64,000 bases of DNA, from contig NZ_ACIS01000005.1 in assembly GCF_000174355.1 (NCBI RefSeq), positions 124,001-188,000 of the forward strand, read 5' to 3'. A program made the position numbers and the translations under genes. A model generated the notes under the pieces. That model was not told the origin of the DNA. It did not search any database and worked only from the letters and a program-made list of their open reading frames with translations. Positions 32,791 to 41,169 of this stretch are shown in pieces; within the stretch, counting starts at the first letter, position 1, and the number at the start of each line of letters is the position of its first letter. Source of the stretch: Pseudogulbenkiania ferrooxidans 2002. GTDB taxonomy: Bacteria > Pseudomonadota > Gammaproteobacteria > Burkholderiales > Chromobacteriaceae.

Positions 32791-34091
32791 GGTGTGAAGA
32801 GGCGTGCCGTGGCGATGGGGTTAGACGGGAAATAGGCGTGCAGATAGCTCGCTACGATGCTGCCGTGGCGATACACCGCTTCGCCCGGTGCCGTGCCGCT
32901 GGCGCGTCGGGCATGGGTGAGCGGGGCGAGCGGCGTGGTGAGGCTCGAATAGTGGAAGGTGTGGCCGCGCAGGGTTTCGCCGTCCAGCTCGACCGACTGC
33001 AGCCCCAGTCCGGCGAGGCGCCGGCCCAGCGTGGCGTGGCCGGGCAAGAGCCCGAGCAGGTTGCCGGTCTGGCCCTGTTTGTCGGTGAGCGCGTCGAGCA
33101 GGTAGAGCATGCCGCCGCACTCGGCGTAGAGCGGTTTGCCGGCGGCGACGTGGTCTCGCAAACCGGTTGCGGTCCGAAGGGTGGCCGAAAGCGTGGCGAG
33201 GTGCAGTTCCGGGTAGCCGCCCGGCATGTAGACGGCGTCGGCCTCCGGCAGAGCGTCGTCGGCCAGCGGCGAGAAGAACGCGAGCTTGGCGCCGAGTTCG
33301 GTCAACAGTTCCAGATTGGCCGGGTAGATGAAGGAGAAGGCCTGGTCGCGCGCGATGGCGATGGTGACGCCCGCCAGCAACTTGGGGACGGCTTCGGCCA
33401 ACGTTGGCCGAAAGGCGACCGGTGGCGGCAGTTCGGTGAGCGCGGTGGCGGCGATCTGCGCGGCGGCGCGTTGCAGGCGCGCTTCAAGGTCGTCGATCTC
33501 CTGCGCTTGCACCAGGCCGAGGTGGCGCTCCGGCAGGCTCATGGCGTCTTCGCGCATCACGGTGCCGAAACAGCGCAGGCCGGGCGGCAGCGTCTGCAGC
33601 AGCATCTCGGCGTGGCGCGCGCTGGCGACGCGGTTGGCCAGCACGCCGTAAAACGGCAGGCCGGGACGGAAGCTGGCAAGGCCGTGCGCGACGGCGGCGA
33701 AGGTCTGCGCCATGCCGGTGGCGTCGATCACCGCCAGCACCGGCACGCCGAAGGTTTGCGCCAGATCGGCGCTCGATGGCGTGCCGTCGAACAGCCCCAT
33801 GCTGCCTTCGATCAGGATCAGGTCGGCATCACTCGCCGCATCGTACAGGCGCCGGCGGCAGTCGGCCTCGCCGGTCATCCACAGGTCGAGCGAATAGACC
33901 GGATGGCCCGACGCGCGCTCGAGGATGTAGGGGTCGAGAAAATCCGGCCCGGTCTTGAACACGCGAACCTTACGACCCTGGTCGCGGTGATGGCGCGCGA
34001 GGCCGGCGGTGAGCGTGGTCTTGCCCTGGTGCGAGGCCGGGGCAGTGAGGAACAGCGCCGGGCAGGAGCGGGCTTTCGGCTTGTGGGGCAT
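32787..34091 (-). CDS. cbiA: Cobyrinate a,c-diamide synthase
   Basis: The 434-residue enzyme amidates side chains a and c of cob(II)yrinate with glutamine and ATP. The N-terminal dethiobiotin-synthase-like domain has the P-loop TAPASHQGKTTLTAGL and DPYILERASG. The C-terminal glutamine amidotransferase domain shows VYMPGGYPELH, the nucleophile region AECGGMLYLL, and HTFHYSSL. It lies between cobO (3 bases) and bluB (4-base overlap). A back-to-back pair of the uptake-like motif (33393-33401 and 33404-33412) sits within the coding region without disrupting it, read as PTLAEA. Confidence 0.96.
   Translation of the reverse strand: MPHKPKARSCPALFLTAPASHQGKTTLTAGLARHHRDQGRKVRVFKTGPDFLDPYILERASGHPVYSLDLWMTGEADCRRRLYDAASDADLILIEGSMGLFDGTPSSADLAQTFGVPVLAVIDATGMAQTFAAVAHGLASFRPGLPFYGVLANRVASARHAEMLLQTLPPGLRCFGTVMREDAMSLPERHLGLVQAQEIDDLEARLQRAAAQIAATALTELPPPVAFRPTLAEAVPKLLAGVTIAIARDQAFSFIYPANLELLTELGAKLAFFSPLADDALPEADAVYMPGGYPELHLATLSATLRTATGLRDHVAAGKPLYAECGGMLYLLDALTDKQGQTGNLLGLLPGHATLGRRLAGLGLQSVELDGETLRGHTFHYSSLTTPLAPLTHARRASGTAPGEAVYRHGSIVASYLHAYFPSNPIATARLFTP
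33393..33412. repeat. Back-to-back pair of TTGGCCGAA motifs
   Basis: TTCGGCCAA and TTGGCCGAA are separated by CG, giving a 20-base palindrome inside cbiA. A second such pair lies after cbiP at 56152-56171. See the finding on the window-wide motif. Confidence 0.9.
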
Positions 34092-34094
34092 GGT

Positions 34095-34697
34095 TTAAAA
34101 CTCGACGCCCTGCTGCGCCTTGATGCCCTGTTCGCGGTAGGGGTGCTTGACCAGCTTCATCTCGGTGACCAAATCCGCCGCCTCGATCAGCGCTTCGGGC
34201 GCGTGGCGGCCGGTGACCACCACGTGCAGGTCGGGCGAGCGCGCGGCGAACACCGCCAGCACTTCGTCGAGCGGCAGGTACTCGTACTTCAGCACCACGT
34301 TGAGCTCGTCGAGGATCACCATGTCGTACTCGCCGCTCTCGATCATGCGGCGCGCCTCGTCCCAGCCCTTGCGGGCGGTGGCGATGTCGGCGTCGCGGTT
34401 CTGGGTGTTCCAGGTATAGCCCTCGCCCATGGTGAGGAAGTCGCAGTTGTCGAAGCTGCCCAGCAAGTCGCGCTCGGCGGTGTGCAGCGCGCCCTTGATG
34501 AACTGCACCACGCCCAGACGCATGCCGTGGCCGACGATGCGCAGGCCCATGCCGAAGGCGGCGCTACTCTTGCCCTTGCCGGTGCCGGTGTGGACGATCA
34601 ATAGGCCCTTTTCCTTGGTGGCGGCGGCTTTCTTTTTCTCGAAGCCGGCCTTGCGCCGCTCGGTCATGCGATGGTGGGAGGTCGGGTCGGTTTTCAT
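34095..34697 (-). CDS. cobO: Cob(I)yrinic acid a,c-diamide adenosyltransferase
   Basis: The 200-residue protein transfers adenosyl from ATP to cob(I)alamin precursors. The CobA/BtuR/CobO P-loop is seen in LLIVHTGTGKGKSSAAFGMGLRIVGHG, with further family segments VVQFIKGA, GEGYTWNTQ, DMVILDELNVVLKYEYL and VVVTGRHAPEALIEAADLVTEMKLVKHPYREQGIKAQQGVEF. The ATG at 34697 has an AAGGAAG ribosome site. It heads the cobO-cbiA-bluB segment, 340 bases after cobW, so it may have its own promoter. Confidence 0.96.
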   Translation of the reverse strand: MKTDPTSHHRMTERRKAGFEKKKAAATKEKGLLIVHTGTGKGKSSAAFGMGLRIVGHGMRLGVVQFIKGALHTAERDLLGSFDNCDFLTMGEGYTWNTQNRDADIATARKGWDEARRMIESGEYDMVILDELNVVLKYEYLPLDEVLAVFAARSPDLHVVVTGRHAPEALIEAADLVTEMKLVKHPYREQGIKAQQGVEF

Positions 34698-35036
34698 GAG
34701 GAATTCTTCCTTAGCTGTTATACGCTGCTTGCATAGCCGACGTTGTGTGGCGCCCATCTCCCGTTGGGCCGCGCCGGTAAAAAAGCTTTGGGCGAGGTTT
34801 TAAGCTGCCACCTGTTTGAGCCATTTGACGTTCGCAAATGGCGAGTTCGGCGGTGCCTCGCTCGAAGCTTTTTTGTCGGGGTTTCGCGGCACGTCGGGTC
34901 GCCTTTTCTTTCGTCTATTTATTTTGGCGAAGCAAAAGAAATAGACCCGTTTGCCGGGCGGAACCGGCCCTAAAACAACGCCCGCCGTGCGGGTACAACG
35001 CCTGTTTTGGTGTTTTCTCTGTTTGCTGGCACTACC
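34698..35036. other. Intergenic stretch between cobW and cobO
   Basis: The 339-base region splits the cobalamin run. It has no gene and no B12-box, so a second riboswitch is not seen. It contains the long hairpin at 34913-34946. The left part (34780-34890) is locally rich in T-runs and may carry a promoter for cobO on the minus strand. Confidence 0.55.
34913..34946. repeat. 34-base imperfect inverted repeat
   Basis: The arms GTCTATTTATTTT and AAAAGAAATAGAC pair with one mismatch around the 8-base loop GGCGAAGC. It could form a terminator-like or processing hairpin in the cob transcript. Similar AT-rich hairpins occur as dispersed repeats in other GC-rich proteobacteria, by recollection. Confidence 0.6.
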
Positions 35037-36146
35037 TCAACGCCACACTGTACCCGTCAGCTTGCACAACTGCTCCACGATGCGCGGCCGGCTCGGGTGG
35101 TATCCGATGAACACCAGTTGCGCCTGTTTCGCCGGCGTCGCGTCCGGTTCGTGGCTGAGCTCGATGCGGCTGCGCACGCCCTGCACCAGCAGCCGGCCGG
35201 CGCCGTCTTGCGGGGGAGCGAAGCCCTTGATGCGCAACAGCGGCTCGCTGCGGGCGATGGCGGCGACGGCCTCGCGCAGCGTCGCGGCGTCTTGTGCTTC
35301 CTTGCTGCGGATCATGAACGACTGCCAGCCCGGGTCCTGCTCGTGGAAGTGCTTGTGCGTCGTCAGGCCATGGCTGTGCGCGCCGAGCCCGCTGTGGCTG
35401 TGGCCGTCGAGCAGGCCCTGGTTGGCGAGCGGGCGCATGGCGAGCCCCGGCATGGTCGCCACCGGGCCGTAGTGGCGGTGCGCGGTGTTGGCCGGTTCGT
35501 GCAGGTGCAGGCCCAGCGTCAGCCGCGTGTCGAGCTTGGCGTCGTAGGCGAGCTCGATGAAGCGGATCGACGGCGCCAGGGCGCGCACGCGGGTTTCCGC
35601 CGCCAGCAGTGCGTCGTCGTCCAGCGCGTCGATCTTGTTCAGCACCACGATGTCGGCGTTGGCGAGCTGCATCTCGAATAGCTCGGCGACCGAGGCGTCG
35701 ACGGCCTGTTCGGTGTCCGAAGGTTGGCCGAAGCCGCCGTCCAGCAGCAGCGGGGTGTCGACCACCGCCAGCGTGGCGTCGAGCACGAAATAGGGCGCCA
35801 ACGCCTCGCCCTGCAAACGTTCCATGACGGCGGAAGGCAGGGCCAGGCCCGAGGTCTCGATCAGCACGTGGTCGATCACGCTGCGCCGCTGCCACAGCGC
35901 AAGCATGGTGGGCAGGAAGTCCTCGTCGTCGTCGTAGGCGACCAGGCCGTTGGAGAGATCGTGGATTTCTACTTTGCCGTCTTCGCCGCGCAGCAGGGCA
36001 CCGTCGATCGACACCTCGCCGAACTCGTTGACCAGGATGGCGAGGCGCCGCTGTTTGCTGTCACGAATCAGATTCGACAGCAGCGTGGTTTTGCCGGCGC
36101 CGAGAAAGCCGGTGACGACGGTAACGGGAATGCGGGGCGCGCTCAT
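35037..36146 (-). CDS. cobW: CobW-family GTPase lacking the CxCC motif
   Basis: The 369-residue G3E GTPase starts at 36146 (MSAPRIPVTVVTGFLGAGKTTLLSNLI, P-loop at about 12-19). The Walker B and base motifs are seen as VLIETSGLALPSAVM and DIVVLNKIDAL. In CobW proteins the segment after NG normally reads CxCC, the metal-binding site; here it is SNGLVAYDDDEDFLPTM, so all three cysteines are missing. A His-rich stretch (HSHSGLGAHSHGLTTHKHFHEQD, about 248-270) may take over metal binding. CobW probably hands cobalt to the chelatase. It starts with a 4-base overlap with the cbiH-cbiJ gene. Confidence 0.9.
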   Translation of the reverse strand: MSAPRIPVTVVTGFLGAGKTTLLSNLIRDSKQRRLAILVNEFGEVSIDGALLRGEDGKVEIHDLSNGLVAYDDDEDFLPTMLALWQRRSVIDHVLIETSGLALPSAVMERLQGEALAPYFVLDATLAVVDTPLLLDGGFGQPSDTEQAVDASVAELFEMQLANADIVVLNKIDALDDDALLAAETRVRALAPSIRFIELAYDAKLDTRLTLGLHLHEPANTAHRHYGPVATMPGLAMRPLANQGLLDGHSHSGLGAHSHGLTTHKHFHEQDPGWQSFMIRSKEAQDAATLREAVAAIARSEPLLRIKGFAPPQDGAGRLLVQGVRSRIELSHEPDATPAKQAQLVFIGYHPSRPRIVEQLCKLTGTVWR

Positions 36147-37687
36147 GCCGGCAGCTCCTGCAGGGCGGCGAGCACGGCGGCGAAGTCGGACGCCAACGCC
36201 GGGTAGTCGACGCGGGGGCGGTCGACCACGATCAGCGGGATGCCGAGTGCAGCGGCGGCGTCCGCCTTGGCCCGGTAGCCGCCGGCGTCGCCCGAGTCCT
36301 TGGTCACCACGCAGTCGATGCCCCAGTCGCGCCACAGCGTTTCGTTGGCAGCCTGCGAGAACGGGCCTTGCATGGCGACCAGGTGGGCGCGCGGGATGCC
36401 GGCGTCGATGGCGCGCTGCAGGTGCTGCGGGTCCGGCGCCAGACGCACGAACCATTGGCGCTCCACCGCGCCCTCTGCCTTGACGAAGCGGACCAGGTCC
36501 TTGCTGCCGGTGGCGAGGAAGATGCGCTGGCCGAGTTGCATCGCCAGTCGCGCGGCGTCGTCCATGGTGGCGGCGCGGTGTGCCGTGTCATGAGCGATGG
36601 CAGCACCCGGGCGTTCGTAGCGAAGGTAGGGCAGCGCCAGTTCGGCGGAGAGCGCGATCAGTTGCTGCGACATGTCGCTGGCGAACGGGTGCGTGGCATC
36701 GACGATGGCGCGGGCTCCGGTTTCGCGCAGCAGCTCGCGGCGGCGCTCGACGCCGAGGCGGCCGGAAACGGTGGTCAGGCCGGGGCAGTTCTGCGCCACC
36801 AGCTCGGCGCCGTAATCGGTGGCGCTCGACACGATCACCTCCCGGCCACTGGCAGCGATCTCGCGCGCCAGGGCATTGCCGTCGCTGGTGCCGGAGAACA
36901 CCCACACCGCGCCCTCGGGCAGCGCGTCGGCCTTCACCGTGTCCGGGGTGTCGTCCCAGTTGCCGTAGCCGCGCGGCGAGAAGATCCAGTTGCGCTTGCG
37001 CTTGGTGAAGCGGTTGCCGATGACGATCGAGGTCAGCATGTTGAAGCGGCGCGTACGCAGCTCGGCCAGGGTCACCACCTCGACCGTCTGGCCCTCGCGG
37101 TAGGCGTTGTGCACGATGCCGCACAGTGTCTCGGGGCGCTTGTGTTCCAGCATGATGTCGAGGATGCGGTAGACGCCTTCCTGGCGCTGCTTGCTCTGCA
37201 CGTTGTAGAACACCGCCGCGAGGTCGGCCTCGGCGATGTGGCGCGCGCGTTTCTCGATCCACTCCCACGGGCACAGCAGGTCGGACAGGCTCAGGGTGGC
37301 GAAGTCGTGCGACAGCGGCGCGCCGAGCAGGGAGGCGCAGGCGTTGGCCGAGGTGATGCCGGGGATGAGCTGCACGTCGAAGGTGTCGGTTTCCAGCATG
37401 TCCTCGTAGGCCAGCGTGGCCATGGCGTAGATGCCGATGTCACCGCTGGAGATCAGCGCCACGGTCTTGCCGGCGCGTGCCTGTTCCAGCGCCAGGCGGG
37501 CGCGTTCGCGCTCCTGCGTCAGCGGCAGGGTGCGGATGTCCTTGCCGGCGATCCAGGGCTGAATCCAGGTGAGGTAGAGGTCGTAGGACACGATCACCTC
37601 GCTCGCGGCGAGGGCGTCTTTCACCATCGGCGGGATCAGTTCGCTGGTGCCGGGGCCGACGGAGACCAGATAGAGTTTGCCGTTCAT
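36143..37687 (-). CDS. cbiH-cbiJ: Fusion of cobalt-precorrin-3B C17-methyltransferase and precorrin-6A reductase
   Basis: The 514-residue protein joins two steps of corrin ring formation. Residues 1-240 are a CbiH/CobJ methyltransferase (KLYLVSVGPGTSELIPP, ISSGDIGIYAMA, VQLIPGITSANACASLLGAPLSHDFATLSLSDLLCPW). Residues 262-514 are a CbiJ/CobK reductase (VWVFSGTSDGNALAREIAASG, ATDYGAELV, SGRLGVERRRELL, ARAIVDATHPFASDMSQQ, VTKDSGDAGGYRAKADAAAALGIPLIVVDRP). The linker is short. The ATG at 37687 lies 41 bases after the cbiG stop, the only sizeable gap within this run, bridged by a small palindrome (TGACGC/GCGTCA). Confidence 0.94.
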   Translation of the reverse strand: MNGKLYLVSVGPGTSELIPPMVKDALAASEVIVSYDLYLTWIQPWIAGKDIRTLPLTQERERARLALEQARAGKTVALISSGDIGIYAMATLAYEDMLETDTFDVQLIPGITSANACASLLGAPLSHDFATLSLSDLLCPWEWIEKRARHIAEADLAAVFYNVQSKQRQEGVYRILDIMLEHKRPETLCGIVHNAYREGQTVEVVTLAELRTRRFNMLTSIVIGNRFTKRKRNWIFSPRGYGNWDDTPDTVKADALPEGAVWVFSGTSDGNALAREIAASGREVIVSSATDYGAELVAQNCPGLTTVSGRLGVERRRELLRETGARAIVDATHPFASDMSQQLIALSAELALPYLRYERPGAAIAHDTAHRAATMDDAARLAMQLGQRIFLATGSKDLVRFVKAEGAVERQWFVRLAPDPQHLQRAIDAGIPRAHLVAMQGPFSQAANETLWRDWGIDCVVTKDSGDAGGYRAKADAAAALGIPLIVVDRPRVDYPALASDFAAVLAALQELPA

Positions 37688-37728
37688 TAATGCTTTCCGT
37701 ATGTCTGTTCGGTCATGACGCCACAGCG

Positions 37729-38487
37729 TCATGCGGGTAATTTGGTTGGGCGGTCTTCGACCGCCGCGACGGTGACGCCGTCGAGCGCGGTCTTGGGCAC
37801 GATCAGCTGGCCGCGCGGGCTCGCGATCAGCGCGCAGGGTTCGCACACCCCGGACACGCCGACGTTCTGTTGCACCCAGTCGGAGGGTTCGCCGACCCAG
37901 CCGCGTGCGGCGACGTCGGGCTGGGCGATCACGCGCAGCGGCAGACCGTGGCGGGCGCAGAATTCCAGCAGGCCGGCTTCGTCGGCCTTGATGTCGATGG
38001 TCGCGACCTCGCGCACTTCGGCCAGGGGGCGATTGCCCAGCGCGGCCAACACCGCGCGTTCGATCTCGTCCGCCGACTTGCCGCGCCGGCAGCCGATGCC
38101 GAGGGTCAACGGTTTCAGCGCCTCGGTGGCGGTGGTGACGGCCGGAATCGCCCCGGTGAGCCGCGCCACCTCGTAGGCGAGCGCGTTGGCGCCACCCTCG
38201 TGGCCGGACAAGAGCGGGATGGCGAAGCGCGCCGCCTCGTCCAGCACCACCAGCGCCGGGTCGGTGTACTTGCTCGCGGGCAGGCCGTCGAGATAGCGTA
38301 CCGCGATGCCGCTCGCCATCACCGCTACCCAGCGCCGGTGCTGGTGGAAGGCGCGGCGGAACTGCTCGCGCGGGCTGTCGTCGGGCGTCAGCCACGGCCG
38401 GTACAGCATCGCGCCCAGCGCTTCGGCCAACCTTTGCCCCAAGGGCAGGGCGTCCTCGCGCACCAGCCAGATGGCGGTCTCGCTCAC
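37729..38487 (-). CDS. cbiG: Cobalt-precorrin-5A hydrolase CbiG
   Basis: The 252-residue protein starts at a GTG at 38487 that overlaps the cbiF stop (GTGA). CbiG opens the delta-lactone of cobalt-precorrin-5A and releases acetaldehyde, a step specific to the anaerobic pathway. The N-terminal domain shows AVMASGIAVRYLDGL and PLLSGHEGGANALAYEVA; the C-terminal domain shows LGIGCRRGKSADEIERAV, EVATIDIKADEAGLLEFC and VCEPCALIASP. It is about 100 residues shorter than many CbiG proteins (around 350), so the middle domain seems missing or reduced. Confidence 0.93.
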   Translation of the reverse strand: MSETAIWLVREDALPLGQRLAEALGAMLYRPWLTPDDSPREQFRRAFHQHRRWVAVMASGIAVRYLDGLPASKYTDPALVVLDEAARFAIPLLSGHEGGANALAYEVARLTGAIPAVTTATEALKPLTLGIGCRRGKSADEIERAVLAALGNRPLAEVREVATIDIKADEAGLLEFCARHGLPLRVIAQPDVAARGWVGEPSDWVQQNVGVSGVCEPCALIASPRGQLIVPKTALDGVTVAAVEDRPTKLPA

Positions 38488-39290
38488 ACCGCGTCCTTCG
38501 CCTTGCGCTTGCTCGGGCGCGGCGTCTTGCGGTCGGTCCCGTCGCGGAAGATGTGGGTGAAGCCGGCCGCGTACAGGCTGGATTCCACACCGCCTTCGCG
38601 CGACAGCGCGGCGCCGACCAGCAGCAAGGTCGTCAGCAGCCAGTCCTTCTGCTTGACCTCGGACATCAGCTTGGCGAGCGTGCTGCGGTGGATGGCCTGG
38701 TCGGGCCAGCTCGCACGGCGCACCAGCGCCACCGGGGTGTCGGCCGGGTAGTGCAGCAACAGGTCGGCGATGGTCTGCTTCAGGCGCTGGCCGGATAGGA
38801 AGATGCACATCGTCGCCTGGTGTTCGGCGAAGCGGGCGATTGACTCCAGCTCCGGCACGGCCGAGGCACGGCCGGAGACGCGGGTCAGGATGATCGACTG
38901 CGACACCGCCGGGCGAGTCAGCTCTGAGCCCAGCGCCGCGGCGGCGGCGGTGAACGACGACACGCCGGGCACGATCTCGTACTCGATGCCGAGCGCTTCC
39001 AGCCGGCGCATTTGCTCGGCGGTGGCGCCGTAGATCGCCGGGTCGCCTGAGTGCAGCCGCACCACGTCCTTGCCCTCGGCCTGGGCGCGGCGGTACAGCG
39101 CCTCCTGCTCGTCGAGCGACAGTTCGGCGGTGTCGAAGATTTCGGCGTCGGCGCGGCAGTGCTGCAGCATCTCGGCCGGTACCAGGGAGCCTGCGTACAG
39201 CACCATGGATACGGCGCCCAGCAGGCGGCTGCCGCGCAGCGTGATCAGGTCGGCGGCGCCGGGGCCGGCGCCGATGAAATAGACTTTCAT
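38484..39290 (-). CDS. cbiF: Cobalt-precorrin-4 C11-methyltransferase
   Basis: The 268-residue SAM-dependent methyltransferase acts on C11 of cobalt-precorrin-4. Typical motifs are KVYFIGAGPGAADLITLRG, VLYAGSLVPAEMLQ, VVRLHSGDPAIYGATAEQM and EIVPGVSSFTAAAAALGSELTRPAVSQSIILTR. The C-terminal ends in a basic tail (RPSKRKAKDAV). The ATG at 39290 overlaps the cbiL stop by four bases, and its own stop overlaps the cbiG start. Confidence 0.95.
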   Translation of the reverse strand: MKVYFIGAGPGAADLITLRGSRLLGAVSMVLYAGSLVPAEMLQHCRADAEIFDTAELSLDEQEALYRRAQAEGKDVVRLHSGDPAIYGATAEQMRRLEALGIEYEIVPGVSSFTAAAAALGSELTRPAVSQSIILTRVSGRASAVPELESIARFAEHQATMCIFLSGQRLKQTIADLLLHYPADTPVALVRRASWPDQAIHRSTLAKLMSEVKQKDWLLTTLLLVGAALSREGGVESSLYAAGFTHIFRDGTDRKTPRPSKRKAKDAV

Positions 39291-40018
39291 GGGTGGCGTT
39301 TCTCGCGGGCGGTTTTGCGGATCAGCATGGTGGCGAGGTAGCCGCTCGCGTCCGCGGTCAGGGTGGAAACGTCGTCGCACAGCACCTCGCCGGGCAGGCC
39401 GATGCGGCGCGCGAAGGCGCAGTGGCGGGCGATGTCCATCTCGTTCAACAGGCTCAGCACGTCCGGCAGGCGCGCGCCGATCTTCATCAGCACCACGATG
39501 TCGTGGCTGTCGATGTCGGTGCGCAGCTCGGCCATGTCGTCCGGGCAGGGCAGGATCAAAATCCGTTCCTTGCCTTCGCCGAGCGGCCAGGACAGCGCCG
39601 AGGCGGTGGCGGCGAAGCTGGTCACACCGGGGAAGGTGGTGTGCGTCAGCCCGGGCAGCTTGTCACGCAAGGCCGCCAGCAAATAGCCGTAGGTGGAGTA
39701 GGTCATCGAGTCGCCGATGGTGAGGTAGGCGACGTGGCGCCCAGCGGAGAGTTCCTCGGCCACCGCTTCGGCCAACTCGCCGTAGTGGCTGGAGAGCACG
39801 CTGCGGTCCGGGTCCATCTGGAACTCGATCTCGCGGAATTTCTCGTCCGGAATCGCCAGGCCTGCCAGGCACTGGCGCGCCACGGAAACCTCGCTGCCGC
39901 GCGCGCGCGGCAGGTAGATCAGGTCGGCCTGCTTGAGGGCTGCCAGCGCCGCCACCGGGATCAGTCCGGCCGGTCCCGGTCCGACGCCGACGCCGGTGAA
40001 GTGTCCGAGCGCGCTCAT
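39287..40018 (-). CDS. cbiL: Cobalt-factor II/precorrin-2 C20-methyltransferase
   Basis: The 243-residue enzyme methylates C20 of the corrin precursor. It begins [28 protein letters not shown] and carries YLPRARGSEVSVARQCLAG, AYLTIGDSMTYSTYGYLLAAL and TTFPGVTSFAATASALSWPLGEG, matching CbiL/CobI. In this locus, with CbiD, CbiG and CbiX present, the cobalt-containing substrate is more likely. Overlaps of four bases link it to cbiD upstream and cbiF downstream. Confidence 0.95.
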   Translation of the reverse strand: MSALGHFTGVGVGPGPAGLIPVAALAALKQADLIYLPRARGSEVSVARQCLAGLAIPDEKFREIEFQMDPDRSVLSSHYGELAEAVAEELSAGRHVAYLTIGDSMTYSTYGYLLAALRDKLPGLTHTTFPGVTSFAATASALSWPLGEGKERILILPCPDDMAELRTDIDSHDIVVLMKIGARLPDVLSLLNEMDIARHCAFARRIGLPGEVLCDDVSTLTADASGYLATMLIRKTAREKRHP

Positions 40019-41169
40019 GCCGCTTCTCCCGAGGCGTCACCGGCGGCTTCGCCGAGTGGCGTGCCGTCCATGCTGAACAGCCGTACCGCCACGCGCTCGA
40101 CGCTGGGCACCTTGGGCGCCATCAGCGCGGCGACGCGGCGCTCGATTTCCATCCAGTAGCCGCGCGCGTCGGCGTGTTCTTTTACTAGTTGCACTACGTT
40201 TTCCACGGTATTGGCTTTCTCAATCTGAGCGACGAGGTTGGCCGAAAAGCCCATCTCGGCGGCCACGGCGGCGACCGAGCCCATCGCCATGCCGCTCTTG
40301 CTGGAGTGGGTGTCCCACACCCCGTCGAGCAGCTTGGCGATCTTGCCGGGGTGGCCCAGCACCCACAGCGTGCCGAGCCGCGCCTGTTGTTCTTCCAGCG
40401 TTTGCTGGGCGTAGTCGAGCGAGACGCCGACGAAGTTGGCGATCTGCACCACTTCCTTCTTTTCCAGCCCCAGCGTGTCGGCGGCGTAGCCACGCCCGAT
40501 CTTGCCGGGGGTGAAGGCGATGGCGTCGGGGCCATGGCCCAGCGCCACGCGGATGTAGACCTCGATCGAGGCCATCCACGCCGCCAGCGACATCGGCTCG
40601 ACGATGCCGCTGGTGCCGAGGATGGAGATGCCGCCGAGGATGCCGAGCATCGGGTTGAAGGTGCGCTTGGCGATCTTGTCGCCGTCGACGCAGCCGATGG
40701 CGAGGTCGAAGCCGGGGTTGGTTGAACCGTTCAGCACCTCGTCCACCGCCCACTGCATCATCTGGCGTGGCACCGGGTTGATCGCCGGCTCGCCGGGGGG
40801 AATGCGCAGCCCCGGCTGGGTGACGGTGCCGACGCCGGGCGCGGCGATGAAGCGCAGCGTGCCGCTGTTGTTCACCGACACCTCGGCGAAAATGGTTGCG
40901 CCATCGGTGTTGTCCGGGTCGTCGCCGCCGTACTTCAGCACCTCGGCGCGCACCGCGCCGCTCGTCAGCCGTTCCACCTTTTCCACCGGCACCACCAGGT
41001 AGTAGTCCGGGTCCGGCAGGCTCACCTCGACTTCGCGCACCGCCTCGCCGCGCAGCAACAGCGTCAGCGCCGCCTTCACCGCGGCGGTGGCGCAGCTGCC
41101 GGTGGTGCGGCCGCGGCGCAGGCCGTTGGGGGCGGGGGTGGCGAGGTCGTAGGGGCGGCGGGTGCTCAT
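40015..41169 (-). CDS. cbiD: Cobalt-precorrin-5B C1-methyltransferase CbiD
   Basis: The 384-residue protein starts at the ATG at 41169, overlapping the cbiX-cbiC stop by four bases. CbiD methylates C1 and is a marker of the anaerobic route. Family segments are [75 protein letters not shown] and [22 protein letters not shown]. Length and start fit the family. An upstream in-frame extension to 41550 belongs to the neighbour. Confidence 0.96.
   Translation of the reverse strand: MSTRRPYDLATPAPNGLRRGRTTGSCATAAVKAALTLLLRGEAVREVEVSLPDPDYYLVVPVEKVERLTSGAVRAEVLKYGGDDPDNTDGATIFAEVSVNNSGTLRFIAAPGVGTVTQPGLRIPPGEPAINPVPRQMMQWAVDEVLNGSTNPGFDLAIGCVDGDKIAKRTFNPMLGILGGISILGTSGIVEPMSLAAWMASIEVYIRVALGHGPDAIAFTPGKIGRGYAADTLGLEKKEVVQIANFVGVSLDYAQQTLEEQQARLGTLWVLGHPGKIAKLLDGVWDTHSSKSGMAMGSVAAVAAEMGFSANLVAQIEKANTVENVVQLVKEHADARGYWMEIERRVAALMAPKVPSVERVAVRLFSMDGTPLGEAAGDASGEAA

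Noticed and set aside
34698-34980. Possible insertion sequence remnant between cobO and cobW
   Set aside because: No transposase-like frame and no terminal inverted repeats beyond the local hairpin.
34698-35036. A second cobalamin riboswitch before cobO
   Set aside because: No B12 box or other conserved block is present on either strand.
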